Origin: Methyloradius sp035460505
GTDB lineage: Bacteria; Pseudomonadota; Gammaproteobacteria; Burkholderiales; Methylophilaceae
Direction of reading: 5' to 3'
NCBI GenBank assembly: GCA_035460505.1
Contig: DATHWP010000077.1
Location: 1 to 30,593, forward strand
Length of the DNA stretch: 30,593 nucleotides
The position numbers and the translations under genes are program-made. Numbering within the stretch: position 1 is the stretch's first letter; each line of letters starts with the position of its first letter. Shown here piece by piece: positions 1 through 8,749 of the stretch. Below the pieces are notes generated by a model. That model was not told the DNA's origin. It was given only the letters and a program-made list of their open reading frames with translations, and ran no database searches.

Positions 1-281
1 AGTGCGAATTTCACCATGGGGTGAGAGGATAGCGCGCGGTAGATATTATCCAGTTGCGGTTTAGACGTGACATAGACCGTGCAGGTCAGGCTGGTATATT
101 TGCCATTGGCGCTCGCACGCGTTTCTATACCGTTGGCATCAAATTCCGGATGATGCTCCTGGATAAGGGTGATGATGGTGTTATGGAAATCCTCATGCGT
201 TTCGCCCATGACTTTAATCGGGAAGTCAGTCGGGAATTCGATGAGGGTTTCTTGCCCTTCAGGGATATTCAAATCAGCCAT
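1..281 (-). CDS. ybeD: DUF493 / YbeD family protein (3' end cut by window edge)
   Basis: Reading left from an ATG at 281 gives 93 full codons and part of a 94th with no stop before the window begins. The product is small and soluble; it starts MADLNIPEGQ, contains FPIKVMGE, and ends near SSHPMVKFA. This matches the DUF493 (YbeD) family, which is about 87-95 residues with an ACT-like alpha-beta fold, so probably only the last residue and stop are missing. The family has no firmly established function. It commonly sits between dacA and lipB/lipA, and here it follows dacA by 30 bases on the same strand, so it probably closes the cell-wall operon. The family call is from sequence resemblance; the gene symbol is the E. 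coli name. Confidence 0.88.
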   Translation of the reverse strand, partial: MADLNIPEGQETLIEFPTDFPIKVMGETHEDFHNTIITLIQEHHPEFDANGIETRASANGKYTSLTCTVYVTSKPQLDNIYRALSSHPMVKFA

Positions 282-311
282 TTTATTTAGACCTCGTGAT
301 TCAACTAAATC

Positions 312-1451
312 TTATTCAAACCAGAGTTTGATGCTATCGAACATACGGCCAAAAATGCCAGCGACCGCAACTTCTTTAGCTGCAACCAATTTAGCCTCAG
401 CGATTTTTTTGTCATTCAATAAGAATTGAATAGTACCCACTTCTTGCCCAGCAGCAATCGGCGCCAATAAAGGTTGCTTGCTTGTGACTTGGGCTTTCAC
501 TTGACTGTACTCACCTTTAGGCAAGGTAATGTAAAGGTCTGCAGGTACTGTGGCGCCGACGGTGCGTTCAGCGCCTTTCCATACTTTCAGCGTGTTGATG
601 GCTTGGCCGCGTTTATATACAAGCGTTGATTCGTAGAATTGGAATCCGTAATTCAGCAGCTTCTGGCTCTCGGTGGCACGAGCGCTATCTGTCGGCGCGC
701 CTAGCACCACTGAAATCAGGCGGGTATCACCCCGTTTTGCTGAGGAAATCAGGCAGTAACCAGCGCTCTCGGTGTGACCAGTTTTCATGCCATCTACAAA
801 TGGGTCCAGCCAAAGCAGGCGGTTACGATTTGGCTGGGTGATGTTGTTGTAAGTGTATTCCTTGGTGGAATAAAACTTTTTGTACTCGGCAGGGAAGTCT
901 TGAATCAACGCAGCTGCCAGCAATGATAGGTCGTAGGCAGTCGTGTAATGCTGCGGATTAGGCAAGCCAGTGGCATTCATATAGTGCGTATTTTTCATAC
1001 CAAGGCGCGCGGCCTCTTTATTCATGAGATCGGCAAATGCATCTTCAGTCACGGCAATACCCTCAGCCAAGGCGATGGAAGCATCGTTGCCAGACTGGAT
1101 GATCATGCCATGCATGAGCTCATCGACTGTCACTGGTTTATTAGGCTCAACGAACATCTTGGAGCCTTCTACTTTCCAGGCTTTTACGCTGACAGGTAGC
1201 GTTTGCGTTAATTGCAGATGTCCATTTTTCACCGCCTTGAATGATAGATAAGCTGTCATTAATTTTGTCAGTGAGGCTGGTTCTACACGGTCGCTGCCTT
1301 GTTGTTCGGCAATGATGTTGCCGCTATTAAAATCGCGCAGGATATACGATTTAACGGTGAGTACTGGCGGTGGAGGAATATCAGCAGCAACGGCCTCAGC
1401 GGCAACAGTGAATGACAAGGCGAGAGCAAGAACTTTAATGAGATAAGACAT
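312..1451 (-). CDS. dacA: D-alanyl-D-alanine carboxypeptidase (PBP5/6 type)
   Basis: This periplasmic serine DD-carboxypeptidase removes the terminal D-Ala from peptidoglycan pentapeptides and so limits cross-linking. From the ATG at 1451 (379 residues) there is a signal peptide of about 23 residues ending in AEAVAA. The three active-site motifs are in order: SLTK (Ser60, Lys63), SGN (Ser120) and KTG (Lys223). The C-terminus (GRMFDSIKLWFE) is the amphipathic helix that anchors PBP5-type enzymes to the outer face of the inner membrane. A TTG three codons upstream (1460) keeps the frame open, but GGA lies four bases before the ATG at 1451, so I prefer that start. Rows of elongasome genes lie upstream and ybeD follows, the usual neighbourhood. 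Length and domain order are normal for the family. Confidence 0.96.
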   Translation of the reverse strand: MSYLIKVLALALSFTVAAEAVAADIPPPPVLTVKSYILRDFNSGNIIAEQQGSDRVEPASLTKLMTAYLSFKAVKNGHLQLTQTLPVSVKAWKVEGSKMFVEPNKPVTVDELMHGMIIQSGNDASIALAEGIAVTEDAFADLMNKEAARLGMKNTHYMNATGLPNPQHYTTAYDLSLLAAALIQDFPAEYKKFYSTKEYTYNNITQPNRNRLLWLDPFVDGMKTGHTESAGYCLISSAKRGDTRLISVVLGAPTDSARATESQKLLNYGFQFYESTLVYKRGQAINTLKVWKGAERTVGATVPADLYITLPKGEYSQVKAQVTSKQPLLAPIAAGQEVGTIQFLLNDKKIAEAKLVAAKEVAVAGIFGRMFDSIKLWFE

Positions 1452-1506
1452 GATTTCCAATACTGAAATACGAAATTAATGAGCAGCGGTGAGTGTTAAC
1501 GGGTGA

Positions 1507-2532
1507 TTATCTTCGAATCACAATCGCGTTAGAGCCAAGCACCTTTTTAATGTCTGATGCGGCGTTTTCTGCATCTTGGCGACTGGTATAAGGCCCAAGT
1601 AACACGCGATAAGTGCCATTATTATACCAGCTATGAATAGACACATTCTCGGCCAGTTTGTTCTGCGCCAGTTTGCTTTTGAGGCCTTCAGCATTGCTTT
1701 CAATTTTGAATGCGCCCACTTGCACATAGTCACCAGGACTGGCGATTTCGGTAATAGTGGTGGGGTCGGCCGCTACAGGGGTTTGCGACAATTCAGTATT
1801 TGCAGGTACTGCGGCAGGTTCTGTAGGTGCGGGTGTTGAAGGTACTGGTGCTGGGATTTCTACTGGTTTAACAGGTGCTGGTGCAACGGTTGCGGCCTCG
1901 GCTTTGTATATATATTGGTTCGGATATTTGCTTGCGTCAATCGCTTCCACTTCAACTAAACCGCTGCCTTTACCAACCAGCCTGAGCTTGTAGGCTGCTG
2001 CATAAGACAGGTCTATGAGTCTATCGCTATGGAAAGGCCCACGATCGTTAATCCGCACAATCACGGATTTACCATTTTCAGGGTTGGTCACTCGTACGTA
2101 ACTGGGCAGAGGCAAAATGGTATGTGCGCCCGTCATGCCATACATATCGTAAATTTCGCCGCTTGAAGTTTTCTGCCCGTGATAACGCCTGCCATACCAT
2201 GAGGCGATGCCTTTTGCTTTGTAAGGAACATAAGCGGTATAAGGCGTGTAGCGTGTACCCAGCGCAACATAGGGGCGATTGGCACGCGGTAATGGTGTTT
2301 CTAGCCGTGGGATTGCGTCTGGAATGCTGTCTATATCGGCAGGTGGGTTATCGCCAGGGCCGTCATCCAGATAATAGCCACCGCCTTTTTTGTTCGGGGT
2401 TGCAGCGACTGCAGGTTTATTTGTGCTACTTGCAGTCGGCGTTGTTGTATTAGGTTTAACCGCAGTAGCGCCGCCGCAGGCGGTTAATATCAAAGTGCAT
2501 AATGTAATCAGAGCAATTCGTGTATAGGTCAT
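1507..2532 (-). CDS. rlpA: RlpA-like septal ring lytic transglycosylase/lipoprotein
   Basis: A 341-residue lipoprotein with three parts. First is a signal peptide with lipobox LTAC, so Cys19 would be lipidated. Next, after a low-complexity linker, comes a double-psi beta-barrel (about residues 105-200) with GIASWYGRRYHG, KTSSGE and VRINDRGPF. Last, after a Pro/Ala/Thr-rich linker, is a SPOR domain at the C-terminus (YVQVGAF through GPYTSRQDAE). In Pseudomonas aeruginosa RlpA is a lytic transglycosylase that cuts glycan strands lacking stem peptides; whether this one is active is inference. SPOR domains bind such denuded glycans at the septum. The ATG at 2532 overlaps the rodA stop by one base (TGATG), so translation is probably coupled. 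A TTG one codon earlier is a less likely start. Position between rodA and dacA is standard. Confidence 0.95.
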   Translation of the reverse strand: MTYTRIALITLCTLILTACGGATAVKPNTTTPTASSTNKPAVAATPNKKGGGYYLDDGPGDNPPADIDSIPDAIPRLETPLPRANRPYVALGTRYTPYTAYVPYKAKGIASWYGRRYHGQKTSSGEIYDMYGMTGAHTILPLPSYVRVTNPENGKSVIVRINDRGPFHSDRLIDLSYAAAYKLRLVGKGSGLVEVEAIDASKYPNQYIYKAEAATVAPAPVKPVEIPAPVPSTPAPTEPAAVPANTELSQTPVAADPTTITEIASPGDYVQVGAFKIESNAEGLKSKLAQNKLAENVSIHSWYNNGTYRVLLGPYTSRQDAENAASDIKKVLGSNAIVIRR

Positions 2533-3626
2533 CAAGAAGCCACCAGTGTTTTGTGCGTATGAATACTCATGAGGATACCAAATCCCAGCATCAGCATGAC
2601 TAGCGATGTGCCACCATAACTGATCAGCGGCAAAGGCACGCCGACTACGGGCAATATACCGCTCACCATGCCGATATTGACGAAAATGTAAGTGAAAAAA
2701 GTCAATGTAATACTACCAGCCAATAACCTGCTAAATGTGCTTTGCGCATGTAAGGCAATGTAAAGTCCACGGCCAATGATCAGGCTAAAAAGTAACAGTA
2801 GCAACAAATTACCTAAAAGGCCAAACTCTTCACCAAACACGGCAAAGATAAAGTCAGTCGTGCGCTCAGGCAGAAAATCGAGCTGGCTTTGCGTACCGTG
2901 CAACCAACCCTTGCCTGCAATGCCGCCAGAACCCAGCGCAATGGTGGCCTGTATGGTGTGATAGCCAGAGCCCAGTGGATCTTGATAAGGGTCGAACAAT
3001 ATTTCAATGCGCTTTTTCTGGTAATCATGCATCAATGACCACAATATTGGTGTGCTGGCGCCGCCCAAAACAACAGCACCTAGTATCAGTCGCCAGTTAA
3101 GACCTGCCAGAAACAGCACATAAAAGCCTGATGCTGCAATCAATAGGGAAGTGCCGAGATCAGGCTGTTTCATAATGAATAAGACTGGAATCGCAAGCAG
3201 TACCGCGCCAATGGCATGGTCCGTAAGTCGTGGTGTTGCTTCACGTCTAGAGAAATACCACGCGAGCAATAATGGCACGGCAATCCGCATCAATTCTGAA
3301 GGTTGGATGCGCATGAACCCTAAATGCAACCATCTTCTTGCGCCATGGCTCACTTCGCCAAACAGGGCGACGCCAATCAGCATCAACATCCCAATTGCAT
3401 AAAGCGGTAGCGCCACACGTTCCAGCTGTTGAGGCGGGATATTGCTGGCTAGCCATAAGGCACCGAAGGCGGCCGCAATATTGAATAACTGCGCGATGAT
3501 GCGATCCATGCTCTGTGCTGAGGCGCTGTAGAGGACAAACAGTCCAACCAACAAGGTAAAGAACAGGCAACCCATCAGAAATGAGTCGATATGGCGCGTG
3601 AGGTATTTTGATAGTTGCCTAATCAT
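2532..3626 (-). CDS. mrdB: Rod shape-determining protein RodA (SEDS glycosyltransferase)
   Basis: RodA is the SEDS-family glycan polymerase of the elongasome; with its partner PBP2 it makes lateral-wall peptidoglycan from lipid II. The protein is a polytopic membrane protein of about 364 residues with roughly ten hydrophobic segments. Hallmarks include QPDLGTS, the large periplasmic-loop motif LDFLPERTTDFIFAVFGEE (its Asp is the catalytic position in known RodA proteins) and PLISYGGTS near the C-terminus. An ATG at 3653 gives nine extra residues, but the ATG at 3626 is preceded by AGAGGA at good spacing and the protein then begins MIRQLSKYLTRHID, so I chose 3626. It overlaps the end of mrdA by 8 bases, which suggests coupled translation of this enzyme pair. 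Confidence 0.96.
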   Translation of the reverse strand: MIRQLSKYLTRHIDSFLMGCLFFTLLVGLFVLYSASAQSMDRIIAQLFNIAAAFGALWLASNIPPQQLERVALPLYAIGMLMLIGVALFGEVSHGARRWLHLGFMRIQPSELMRIAVPLLLAWYFSRREATPRLTDHAIGAVLLAIPVLFIMKQPDLGTSLLIAASGFYVLFLAGLNWRLILGAVVLGGASTPILWSLMHDYQKKRIEILFDPYQDPLGSGYHTIQATIALGSGGIAGKGWLHGTQSQLDFLPERTTDFIFAVFGEEFGLLGNLLLLLLFSLIIGRGLYIALHAQSTFSRLLAGSITLTFFTYIFVNIGMVSGILPVVGVPLPLISYGGTSLVMLMLGFGILMSIHTHKTLVAS

Positions 3627-5544
3627 GGATATCCTCTGTTGGGGCAGCGGCATCCGCTGGTTTCACTTCTTCAACCACTGGTGCTTTTTCTGGTACTTTG
3701 CCCAGCAAATAGTAATCCATGGCACGGCGCGCTATCGGTGCAGCGACTGATCCACCATGGCCACCATTTTCTACGATGACGGCAATCGCGATGGTTGGAT
3801 CATCTGCTGGCGCATAGGCAATAAACAGGGCGTGATCCCGGTGCCGTTCAGAGATGGCACTGGCGTTGTACTTCTCATTTTGTTTGATGCCAACTACCTG
3901 GGCTGACCCAGTTTTGGCGGCAATTGAATAAGGGCTGTTAGCGCCAGCACTGGCAGCAGTGCCTCCTGGCAACATGACCCCTACCATGCCTGCGCGCACA
4001 ATATCGATGTTCTTTTGCTGCAGCTCTATTTTATCGACATCCACGATTGGTTGCGGGTGGCTGATACCTGTAAGGTTATCCTGGATGCTGGAAACCAGCC
4101 GTGGCTGGATAGCCGTGCCATTGTTGGCCAGTGCTACTGTGGCCTGCGCTAATTGAAGCGGTGTGACCAGTGTGTAGCCTTGGCCTATGCCCACAATGAT
4201 GGTTTCGCCCGGGTACCATCGTTGCTTCCAGCGCCTATATTTCCATTCTGGTGTAGGCAGCAGGCCGCTTATCTCGCCATCAATATCAATTCCTGTCTTT
4301 TTACCAAAACCGAAGTGGCGCACAAACGAAGTAAGGCGATCTATGCCCAGATCCAGCGCCAGCCCATAGAAAAACGTATCGCAAGATACAGTGATGGCGC
4401 GCTGGATATCAACCATGCCATGGCCGGTTGGCTTCCAGTCGCGATAGCGGTGAGGGCTGCCAGGCAAAATGTAAAAGCCAGGATCGCTGATACTGAAAGG
4501 TGGCTCACGTTTCCCATTTTCCAGGCCAGCCATCGCTACAAATGGTTTAAAGGTAGAGCCTGGCGGATAAAGGCCGCGCAGGGGACGGTTGATCAATGGC
4601 TTGTCCAGTGAGTCGTTCAGCTCTTTCCAGCTATCAGCATCAATGCCATCAACAAACAGGTTGGGGTCAAAAGTGGGCATGCTGACGTAGGCCAGTACTT
4701 CCCCGTTTTTGGGGTTAATGGCGACTAGCGCCCCACGGTGGTCGCCAAAAGCCTCTTCCACAATCGATTGTAGCTTGCTATCCACCGCCAGCACCAGATT
4801 ATTGCCCGGAATAGGCGCAGTGCTCGACAGTACGCGTACTGCATGGCCATCGGCATCAATTTCCACTTGTTGAAAACCCGTAGTGCCGTGTAGGCTTTTT
4901 TCGTAGGACTGCTCAATCCCGCTTTTCCCGATGTGGTCAGAGCCTTTATAGTTGGATAAGTCACCAGAATTACCCAAGGACTCCAAGTCTTTATCATTCA
5001 TGCGGCCTATGTAGCCTAGGAAATGCGAGCCAAGTTTGCCTTGGGGATAATGGCGAAACAGGCGTGATTTGATTTCTACGCCAGGGAAGCGATAGCGGTT
5101 AACGGCAAATTTAGCTGCTTCAACCTCATTCAAGTGGGTTCGGATTGGCACGCTTTCAAAGTTGTGGCTTTGCTGGCGCAGTTTTTTAAATTGCTTACGA
5201 TCCGCGGTGCTTACTTCCACAAAGCGGCTGATATCGTTGATGGTTGCCTCGACATCCTTGATCTTGGAGGGTGTGATTTCGAGTGTATAAACGAAAAAAT
5301 TGTTCGCCAGAATGACGCCGTTGCGATCCAATATCAAGCCGCGATTAGGCACGATAGGCACCAGCGAGATACGGTTATTTTCGGCGAGTGTCTGGTAATA
5401 GTCGTAGCGGTTGAATTGCAGGTAAAAGAAGCGGCTGGCCAGTATGCCGAAGCAGATGACTACCACCGCCATTGCCACGATCAGCCGTAGGCGAAAGTGG
5501 TAATGCTCGAGTTGGTAGTTTTTAATTTCTGAACGTGATCTCAT
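3619..5544 (-). CDS. mrdA: Penicillin-binding protein 2 (peptidoglycan DD-transpeptidase)
   Basis: A class B penicillin-binding protein (641 residues) that cross-links new glycan strands during cell elongation. It has one N-terminal membrane anchor (about residues 20-42), a non-catalytic pedestal domain carrying PNRGLILDRNG, and a C-terminal transpeptidase domain. The three motifs are intact: STFK (Ser330), SCD (387-389) and KTG (544-546). The tail after about residue 615 is Pro/Ala/Glu-rich and probably disordered. It lies between mreD (76 bases upstream) and rodA (8-base overlap), the classic elongasome order. No strong Shine-Dalgarno precedes the ATG at 5544, but family alignment from memory (a short basic N-terminus before the anchor) supports this start. 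Confidence 0.97.
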   Translation of the reverse strand: MRSRSEIKNYQLEHYHFRLRLIVAMAVVVICFGILASRFFYLQFNRYDYYQTLAENNRISLVPIVPNRGLILDRNGVILANNFFVYTLEITPSKIKDVEATINDISRFVEVSTADRKQFKKLRQQSHNFESVPIRTHLNEVEAAKFAVNRYRFPGVEIKSRLFRHYPQGKLGSHFLGYIGRMNDKDLESLGNSGDLSNYKGSDHIGKSGIEQSYEKSLHGTTGFQQVEIDADGHAVRVLSSTAPIPGNNLVLAVDSKLQSIVEEAFGDHRGALVAINPKNGEVLAYVSMPTFDPNLFVDGIDADSWKELNDSLDKPLINRPLRGLYPPGSTFKPFVAMAGLENGKREPPFSISDPGFYILPGSPHRYRDWKPTGHGMVDIQRAITVSCDTFFYGLALDLGIDRLTSFVRHFGFGKKTGIDIDGEISGLLPTPEWKYRRWKQRWYPGETIIVGIGQGYTLVTPLQLAQATVALANNGTAIQPRLVSSIQDNLTGISHPQPIVDVDKIELQQKNIDIVRAGMVGVMLPGGTAASAGANSPYSIAAKTGSAQVVGIKQNEKYNASAISERHRDHALFIAYAPADDPTIAIAVIVENGGHGGSVAAPIARRAMDYYLLGKVPEKAPVVEEVKPADAAAPTEDIHD

Positions 5545-5620
5545 GCGATGCGCTAGCTAAGTCCGGCCTGATTAAGTTTGCGCTCGGTGTAAACTGGCTG
5601 TATATGAAGATGAACCAGCA

Positions 5621-6100
5621 TCAGGTTTTTTTCGCATGGGTTTCAATGCTGATGCTGGAAAATATCACAAACTGCCACAGGATAATTCCGCTAATACACG
5701 GGATGAAATAGCTCAACCCCGGGTTTTCACCGCCTGCAAACAGCTTAAGTATGGCTAAAGTCCCTTGGTTGAGTACTAGTAATATGAATACATAGGCTGA
5801 TTGCTGCCAGACATTGAATAGCACCAGGCGACGCTGGTAGGTCACAGCAAAAAACGCGGTGACTGCATAGGCGAGCGCGTTCTGGCCAAACAGACTGCCA
5901 CTGGCTAAATCAATCAATACTCCCGCGAACCATGCAGTGCCGATGTTGGTGAATTGCGGAGCACGTAATATCCAGTAGAGCAGTGCCAGTAACACGAAGT
6001 CTGGCCGCGCGACCAAAGCCGCACCGCTCCATGGCAACAGGTAGCAGAGAAAAGCGGCTAGCAAAGTCAGGTAAATTGTTTTTAGCCGTATGATTCTCAT
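5621..6100 (-). CDS. mreD: Rod shape-determining protein MreD
   Basis: A small integral membrane protein (159 residues) with about five hydrophobic segments, typical of MreD. MreD works with MreB and MreC to position the wall-elongation machinery in rod-shaped cells. The sequence is poorly conserved in this family, so the call rests on size, topology, the internal region around DLASGSLFGQNALAY, which is characteristic of MreD, and position after mreC. Its ATG at 6100 overlaps the mreC stop in an ATGA arrangement, so it should be translated by reinitiation or coupling with mreC. mrdA follows after 76 bases. Confidence 0.94.
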   Translation of the reverse strand: MRIIRLKTIYLTLLAAFLCYLLPWSGAALVARPDFVLLALLYWILRAPQFTNIGTAWFAGVLIDLASGSLFGQNALAYAVTAFFAVTYQRRLVLFNVWQQSAYVFILLVLNQGTLAILKLFAGGENPGLSYFIPCISGIILWQFVIFSSISIETHAKKT

Positions 6101-7062
6101 GGTTTTTTGCTGGCTGCTGGAGTGCTATCTGTTTGCGACGCAGCTTCAGACTTTTCCGCTTTATCTGCAGCGTTAGTTGCGGGCTGTTTGACCAATGGTT
6201 TTCTCACTTCATCAACCTTAGGCAGTGCCAGCAACAACAATTGTCGATGATTTTTGATGCCAGCGACAGGTACGCCTACGATGTCTGCGAAAGGTGAGTT
6301 GGGGTTACGTTCCACCTTGGTGATTTCAGCCACGGCTAATCCAGTGGGATATACGCCATCAATGCCTGATGTTACTAACTTGTCGCCTTTGCGTATGTCC
6401 ACATTGGCTGGCAGGTATGGCAAGTCAACGGTAGTATCACGGCCATGCCCAAAGGCAATTGCACGCAGGCCATTACGTTCAATCTGCACGGGAATCGCTA
6501 GTTCTTTATCTGTAATTAGAGTGACTTCGCTGCTAAATGGGTAAACGCGCGTCACTTGGCCAATCACCCCTGCACCATCAATCACAGCCTGACCTTCTAC
6601 AATCCCTTCCTGCGAGCCAAGATCAACCACCACTTTATGCGTAAACGGATCGCGCCCCATATGCAGGATTTCGCCCAGCTTGGCTGCTTGTTTAGAGTTT
6701 TGTGCCGCACCTAGCAGGCTACGTAAATGTCCATTTTCCGCTTCCAGTGAATTAAGGCGTTGTAGTTGCACGCTGTCTAACAGAGCCTGTTTGGTTAGCT
6801 GCTGATTTTGCTTGAGTAAATGGTCGTGCGTTACAAAATACTCATCAGTATTTTGTAATAATTTGCTAGGCAAGTTGGCCAGTGATTGCAAGGGTTGGAA
6901 TAGGGCAACAAAGCCAAGACGAATTTCAGTGAGGTAATGCAGGCGTGAATCAGTGGCCATCAACGATAGTGATAAAGCGGCAAAGAACACCAGCCGCGCG
7001 AACGCACTGGGGCCGCGTACAAAGAAAGCTGGACTATGTTGATAATCGATCCCACGCGCCAT
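6097..7062 (-). CDS. mreC: Rod shape-determining protein MreC
   Basis: MreC is a bitopic protein linking cytoplasmic MreB to the periplasmic wall enzymes and known to activate PBP2-RodA. The chosen ATG at 7062 gives 321 residues beginning MARGIDYQHSPAFFVRG, close to the usual MreC start (short basic leader, then a Pro-Phe-Phe-x-x-Gly pattern). One membrane anchor follows at about residues 22-42. A coiled-coil stretch is visible around LLKQNQQLTKQALL, followed by the beta-rich MreC domain (GRDPFTHKVVVDLGSQEG, SDIDGVYP-like loop, LLLLALPKVDEV). A TTG at 7113 would add 17 residues and run nearer to the upstream hairpin; I consider it unlikely. The tail after residue 285 is Lys/Ala/Ser-rich and probably disordered. 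Confidence 0.95.
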   Translation of the reverse strand: MARGIDYQHSPAFFVRGPSAFARLVFFAALSLSLMATDSRLHYLTEIRLGFVALFQPLQSLANLPSKLLQNTDEYFVTHDHLLKQNQQLTKQALLDSVQLQRLNSLEAENGHLRSLLGAAQNSKQAAKLGEILHMGRDPFTHKVVVDLGSQEGIVEGQAVIDGAGVIGQVTRVYPFSSEVTLITDKELAIPVQIERNGLRAIAFGHGRDTTVDLPYLPANVDIRKGDKLVTSGIDGVYPTGLAVAEITKVERNPNSPFADIVGVPVAGIKNHRQLLLLALPKVDEVRKPLVKQPATNAADKAEKSEAASQTDSTPAASKKP

Positions 7063-7126
7063 ATTCAGTGCGGCCTTATTTTTTAACTTTTTTGGTGAAA
7101 ACTTAACAAACAATGATTGCTGTCAT

Positions 7127-7166
7127 CATACAAAAACAGGCCGTTTTAAAGGCCTGTTTTTGTATG
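7127..7166 (-). terminator. Perfect 16-bp hairpin between mreB and mreC (rho-independent terminator type)
   Basis: Arms at 7127-7142 and 7151-7166 are exact reverse complements, with an 8-base loop. Read on the minus strand, the GC-rich core CAGGCC/GGCCTG is preceded by A5 and followed by T5, the layout of an intrinsic terminator that is close to symmetrical and could work in both directions. It sits 30 bases after the mreB stop (7196) and 64 bases before the mreC start, inside what is normally one operon, so it would let only part of the mreB transcripts continue into mreCD-mrdA-rodA. The structure is seen directly; the effect on transcription is inferred. Confidence 0.85.
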
Positions 7167-7195
7167 TGTATTAATTACAGTGACAGCTTGTATAT

Positions 7196-8239
7196 TTATT
7201 CTGTAGCAAATACGGTACCTAATTTATCCATTTCTTCTAGCGCACGGCCACAGCCTCGCGCCACACAAGTTAACGGATTTTCAGCCACAATCACTGGCAG
7301 GCCAGTTTCTTCTAGTAGCAATCGATCAAGGTCACGCAACAGCGCACCACCGCCAGTAAGCACCATGCCTTTTTCTGCAATATCGGCACCTAGTTCGGGA
7401 GGGGTTTGTTCCAGCGCTGATTTAACGGCGCCAACAATGGAATTTAAAGGCTCGGTCAATGCTTCAAGAATCTCATTACTGGAGATCGTGAATTTACGTG
7501 GCAAACCTTCTGCCAGATTGCGACCAGTCACTTCCATCTCCAGCACTTCAGAGCCTGGGAATGCCGATCCAATCTTCTTTTTGATCAGTTCAGCTGTTGG
7601 CTCGGAGATTTGCATGCCGTAGTTGCGGCGAATGTAATCAATGATGGCTTGGTCGAATTTGTCGCCACCGACGCGTTCAGATCTTGCGTAAACAATACCG
7701 CCTAATGAAATCACGCCGACTTCTGTAGTGCCGCCGCCAATATCAACCACCATAGAACCTGTGGCTTCAGCCACGGGCATGTCAGCGCCAATGGCTGCGG
7801 CCATTGGCTCTTCAATTAAAAATACCTGTTTCGCGCCTGCGCGCTCTGCGGATTCTTTAATCGCACGTCGCTCAACTTGCGTAGAGCCAACGGGTACGCA
7901 AATGATGATACGTGGGCTAGGTGAAAACCAGCGAGATTCGTGTACTTTGCGGATGAAATGCTTAAGCATTTGCTCAGTAATCGTAAAGTCTGCAATCACG
8001 CCATCTTTCATTGGGCGAATTGCCATAATGTTGGCTGGAGCACGCCCCAGCATGCCTTTAGCTTCGGCGCCTACAGCGAGCAGGGTTTTTTTGCCTGTAG
8101 GGCCACCCTCAAGGCGAATGGCGACTACGGATGGCTCATCAAGAACGATACCTCGGCCACGTGCATAAATCAGGGTGTTTGCTGTGCCAAGGTCGATGGC
8201 GAGATCGTTGGAGAAATAACTATTAATCATACCGAACAT
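7196..8239 (-). CDS. mreB: Rod shape-determining protein MreB (bacterial actin)
   Basis: MreB is the actin-like ATPase that forms short membrane-bound filaments and orients lateral-wall synthesis. The 347 residues carry the actin-fold nucleotide motifs: phosphate-1 DLGTANTLIY (about residues 16-25), phosphate-2 VVDIGGGTTEVGVISLGG (about 164-181) and the adenosine motif LTGGGALLRDLD (about 295-306). The N-terminal MFGMINSYF is short and amphipathic, in keeping with membrane binding. Length matches the family (about 345-350). The ATG at 8239 has AGGA nine bases upstream. It is the first gene of the elongasome block and diverges from gatC. The hairpin just downstream suggests MreB is made in excess of MreC and MreD. 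Confidence 0.98.
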   Translation of the reverse strand: MFGMINSYFSNDLAIDLGTANTLIYARGRGIVLDEPSVVAIRLEGGPTGKKTLLAVGAEAKGMLGRAPANIMAIRPMKDGVIADFTITEQMLKHFIRKVHESRWFSPSPRIIICVPVGSTQVERRAIKESAERAGAKQVFLIEEPMAAAIGADMPVAEATGSMVVDIGGGTTEVGVISLGGIVYARSERVGGDKFDQAIIDYIRRNYGMQISEPTAELIKKKIGSAFPGSEVLEMEVTGRNLAEGLPRKFTISSNEILEALTEPLNSIVGAVKSALEQTPPELGADIAEKGMVLTGGGALLRDLDRLLLEETGLPVIVAENPLTCVARGCGRALEEMDKLGTVFATE

Positions 8240-8400
8240 TGTTTTGTATCCTAGTGTCGCTTGTATAGTGTGTAACTTTAATTAAATTTAAATTTTTGTG
8301 CGGTGTGGTGCGATGTCAAGATTGGCCTTGACTGAAGATGTGCATAAATCAAGTTATAATACCTGATATTGCTTTAAATTTTAAGATTTGGATGAGATAA
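8240..8400. promoter_or_regulatory. Divergent promoter region mreB / gatC
   Basis: This 161-base AT-rich gap separates the two divergent genes and must carry promoters for both. On the minus strand, toward mreB, a perfect -35 box TTGACA is present (complement of 8314-8319), followed at 16-17 bases by an A-rich run that would be a weak -10. On the plus strand, toward gatC, a perfect -10 box TATAAT lies at 8355-8360, about 40 bases before the gatC ATG; the nearest -35-like TTGACT (8328-8333) is 21 bases away, which is too far for a standard sigma-70 promoter. Box matches are seen directly; activity is inferred. Confidence 0.55.
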
Positions 8401-8715
8401 ATGTCACTCAGCACCACAGACATCAAGCGCATAGCGCACCTTGCACGTATCGAAGTGAACGATGCAGAAGCAGAAGCTACCTTAGTAAAACTCACTGGCA
8501 TTCTCGGCTTGATCGAACAGATGCAGGCTGTTGATACTACTGGCGTTAGCCCAATGTCACATTCACAAGATGTAAGCCAGCGTTTACGTGAAGATGTAGT
8601 CACGGAAATTGACCAGCGTGACCTGTTCCAAAAGAATGCACCACCATTGGGTAATGGCTCTGCTGAGCCTGCCGTTGAAAAAGGCCTCTACCTCGTTCCC
8701 AAAGTCATTGAATAA
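8401..8715 (+). CDS. gatC: Aspartyl/glutamyl-tRNA amidotransferase subunit C
   Basis: GatC (104 residues) is the small chaperone-like subunit that wraps around the GatA-GatB interface in the GatCAB amidotransferase. The enzyme converts Glu-tRNA(Gln) and/or Asp-tRNA(Asn) to Gln-tRNA(Gln)/Asn-tRNA(Asn). The start MSLSTTDIKRIAHLARIEV and the middle VDTTGVSPMSHSQDVSQRLREDVV are family signatures. It is the first gene of gatC-gatA-gatB, with gatA 34 bases downstream. Its ATG has a modest GGATGAG upstream. No glnS or asnS is visible in this window, so which tRNA is amidated cannot be decided here. Confidence 0.96.
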   Translation: MSLSTTDIKRIAHLARIEVNDAEAEATLVKLTGILGLIEQMQAVDTTGVSPMSHSQDVSQRLREDVVTEIDQRDLFQKNAPPLGNGSAEPAVEKGLYLVPKVIE

Positions 8716-8749
8716 ATTGCACAAATAAACTACAGAACAGCCTTAGATA

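Noticed and set aside
4153..4611. A 152-codon plus-strand frame opposite mrdA
   Set aside because: No ribosome site or recognisable domain, and it lies wholly within the transpeptidase domain coding sequence.
7728..8168. A 146-codon plus-strand frame opposite mreB
   Set aside because: It is the antisense of a highly conserved actin-like gene, its composition is unlike a real protein, and mreB explains the conservation.
8328..8360. TTGACT and TATAAT as one sigma-70 promoter for gatC
   Set aside because: The spacer is 21 bases, outside the usual 16-18, so I do not claim the two boxes work together.
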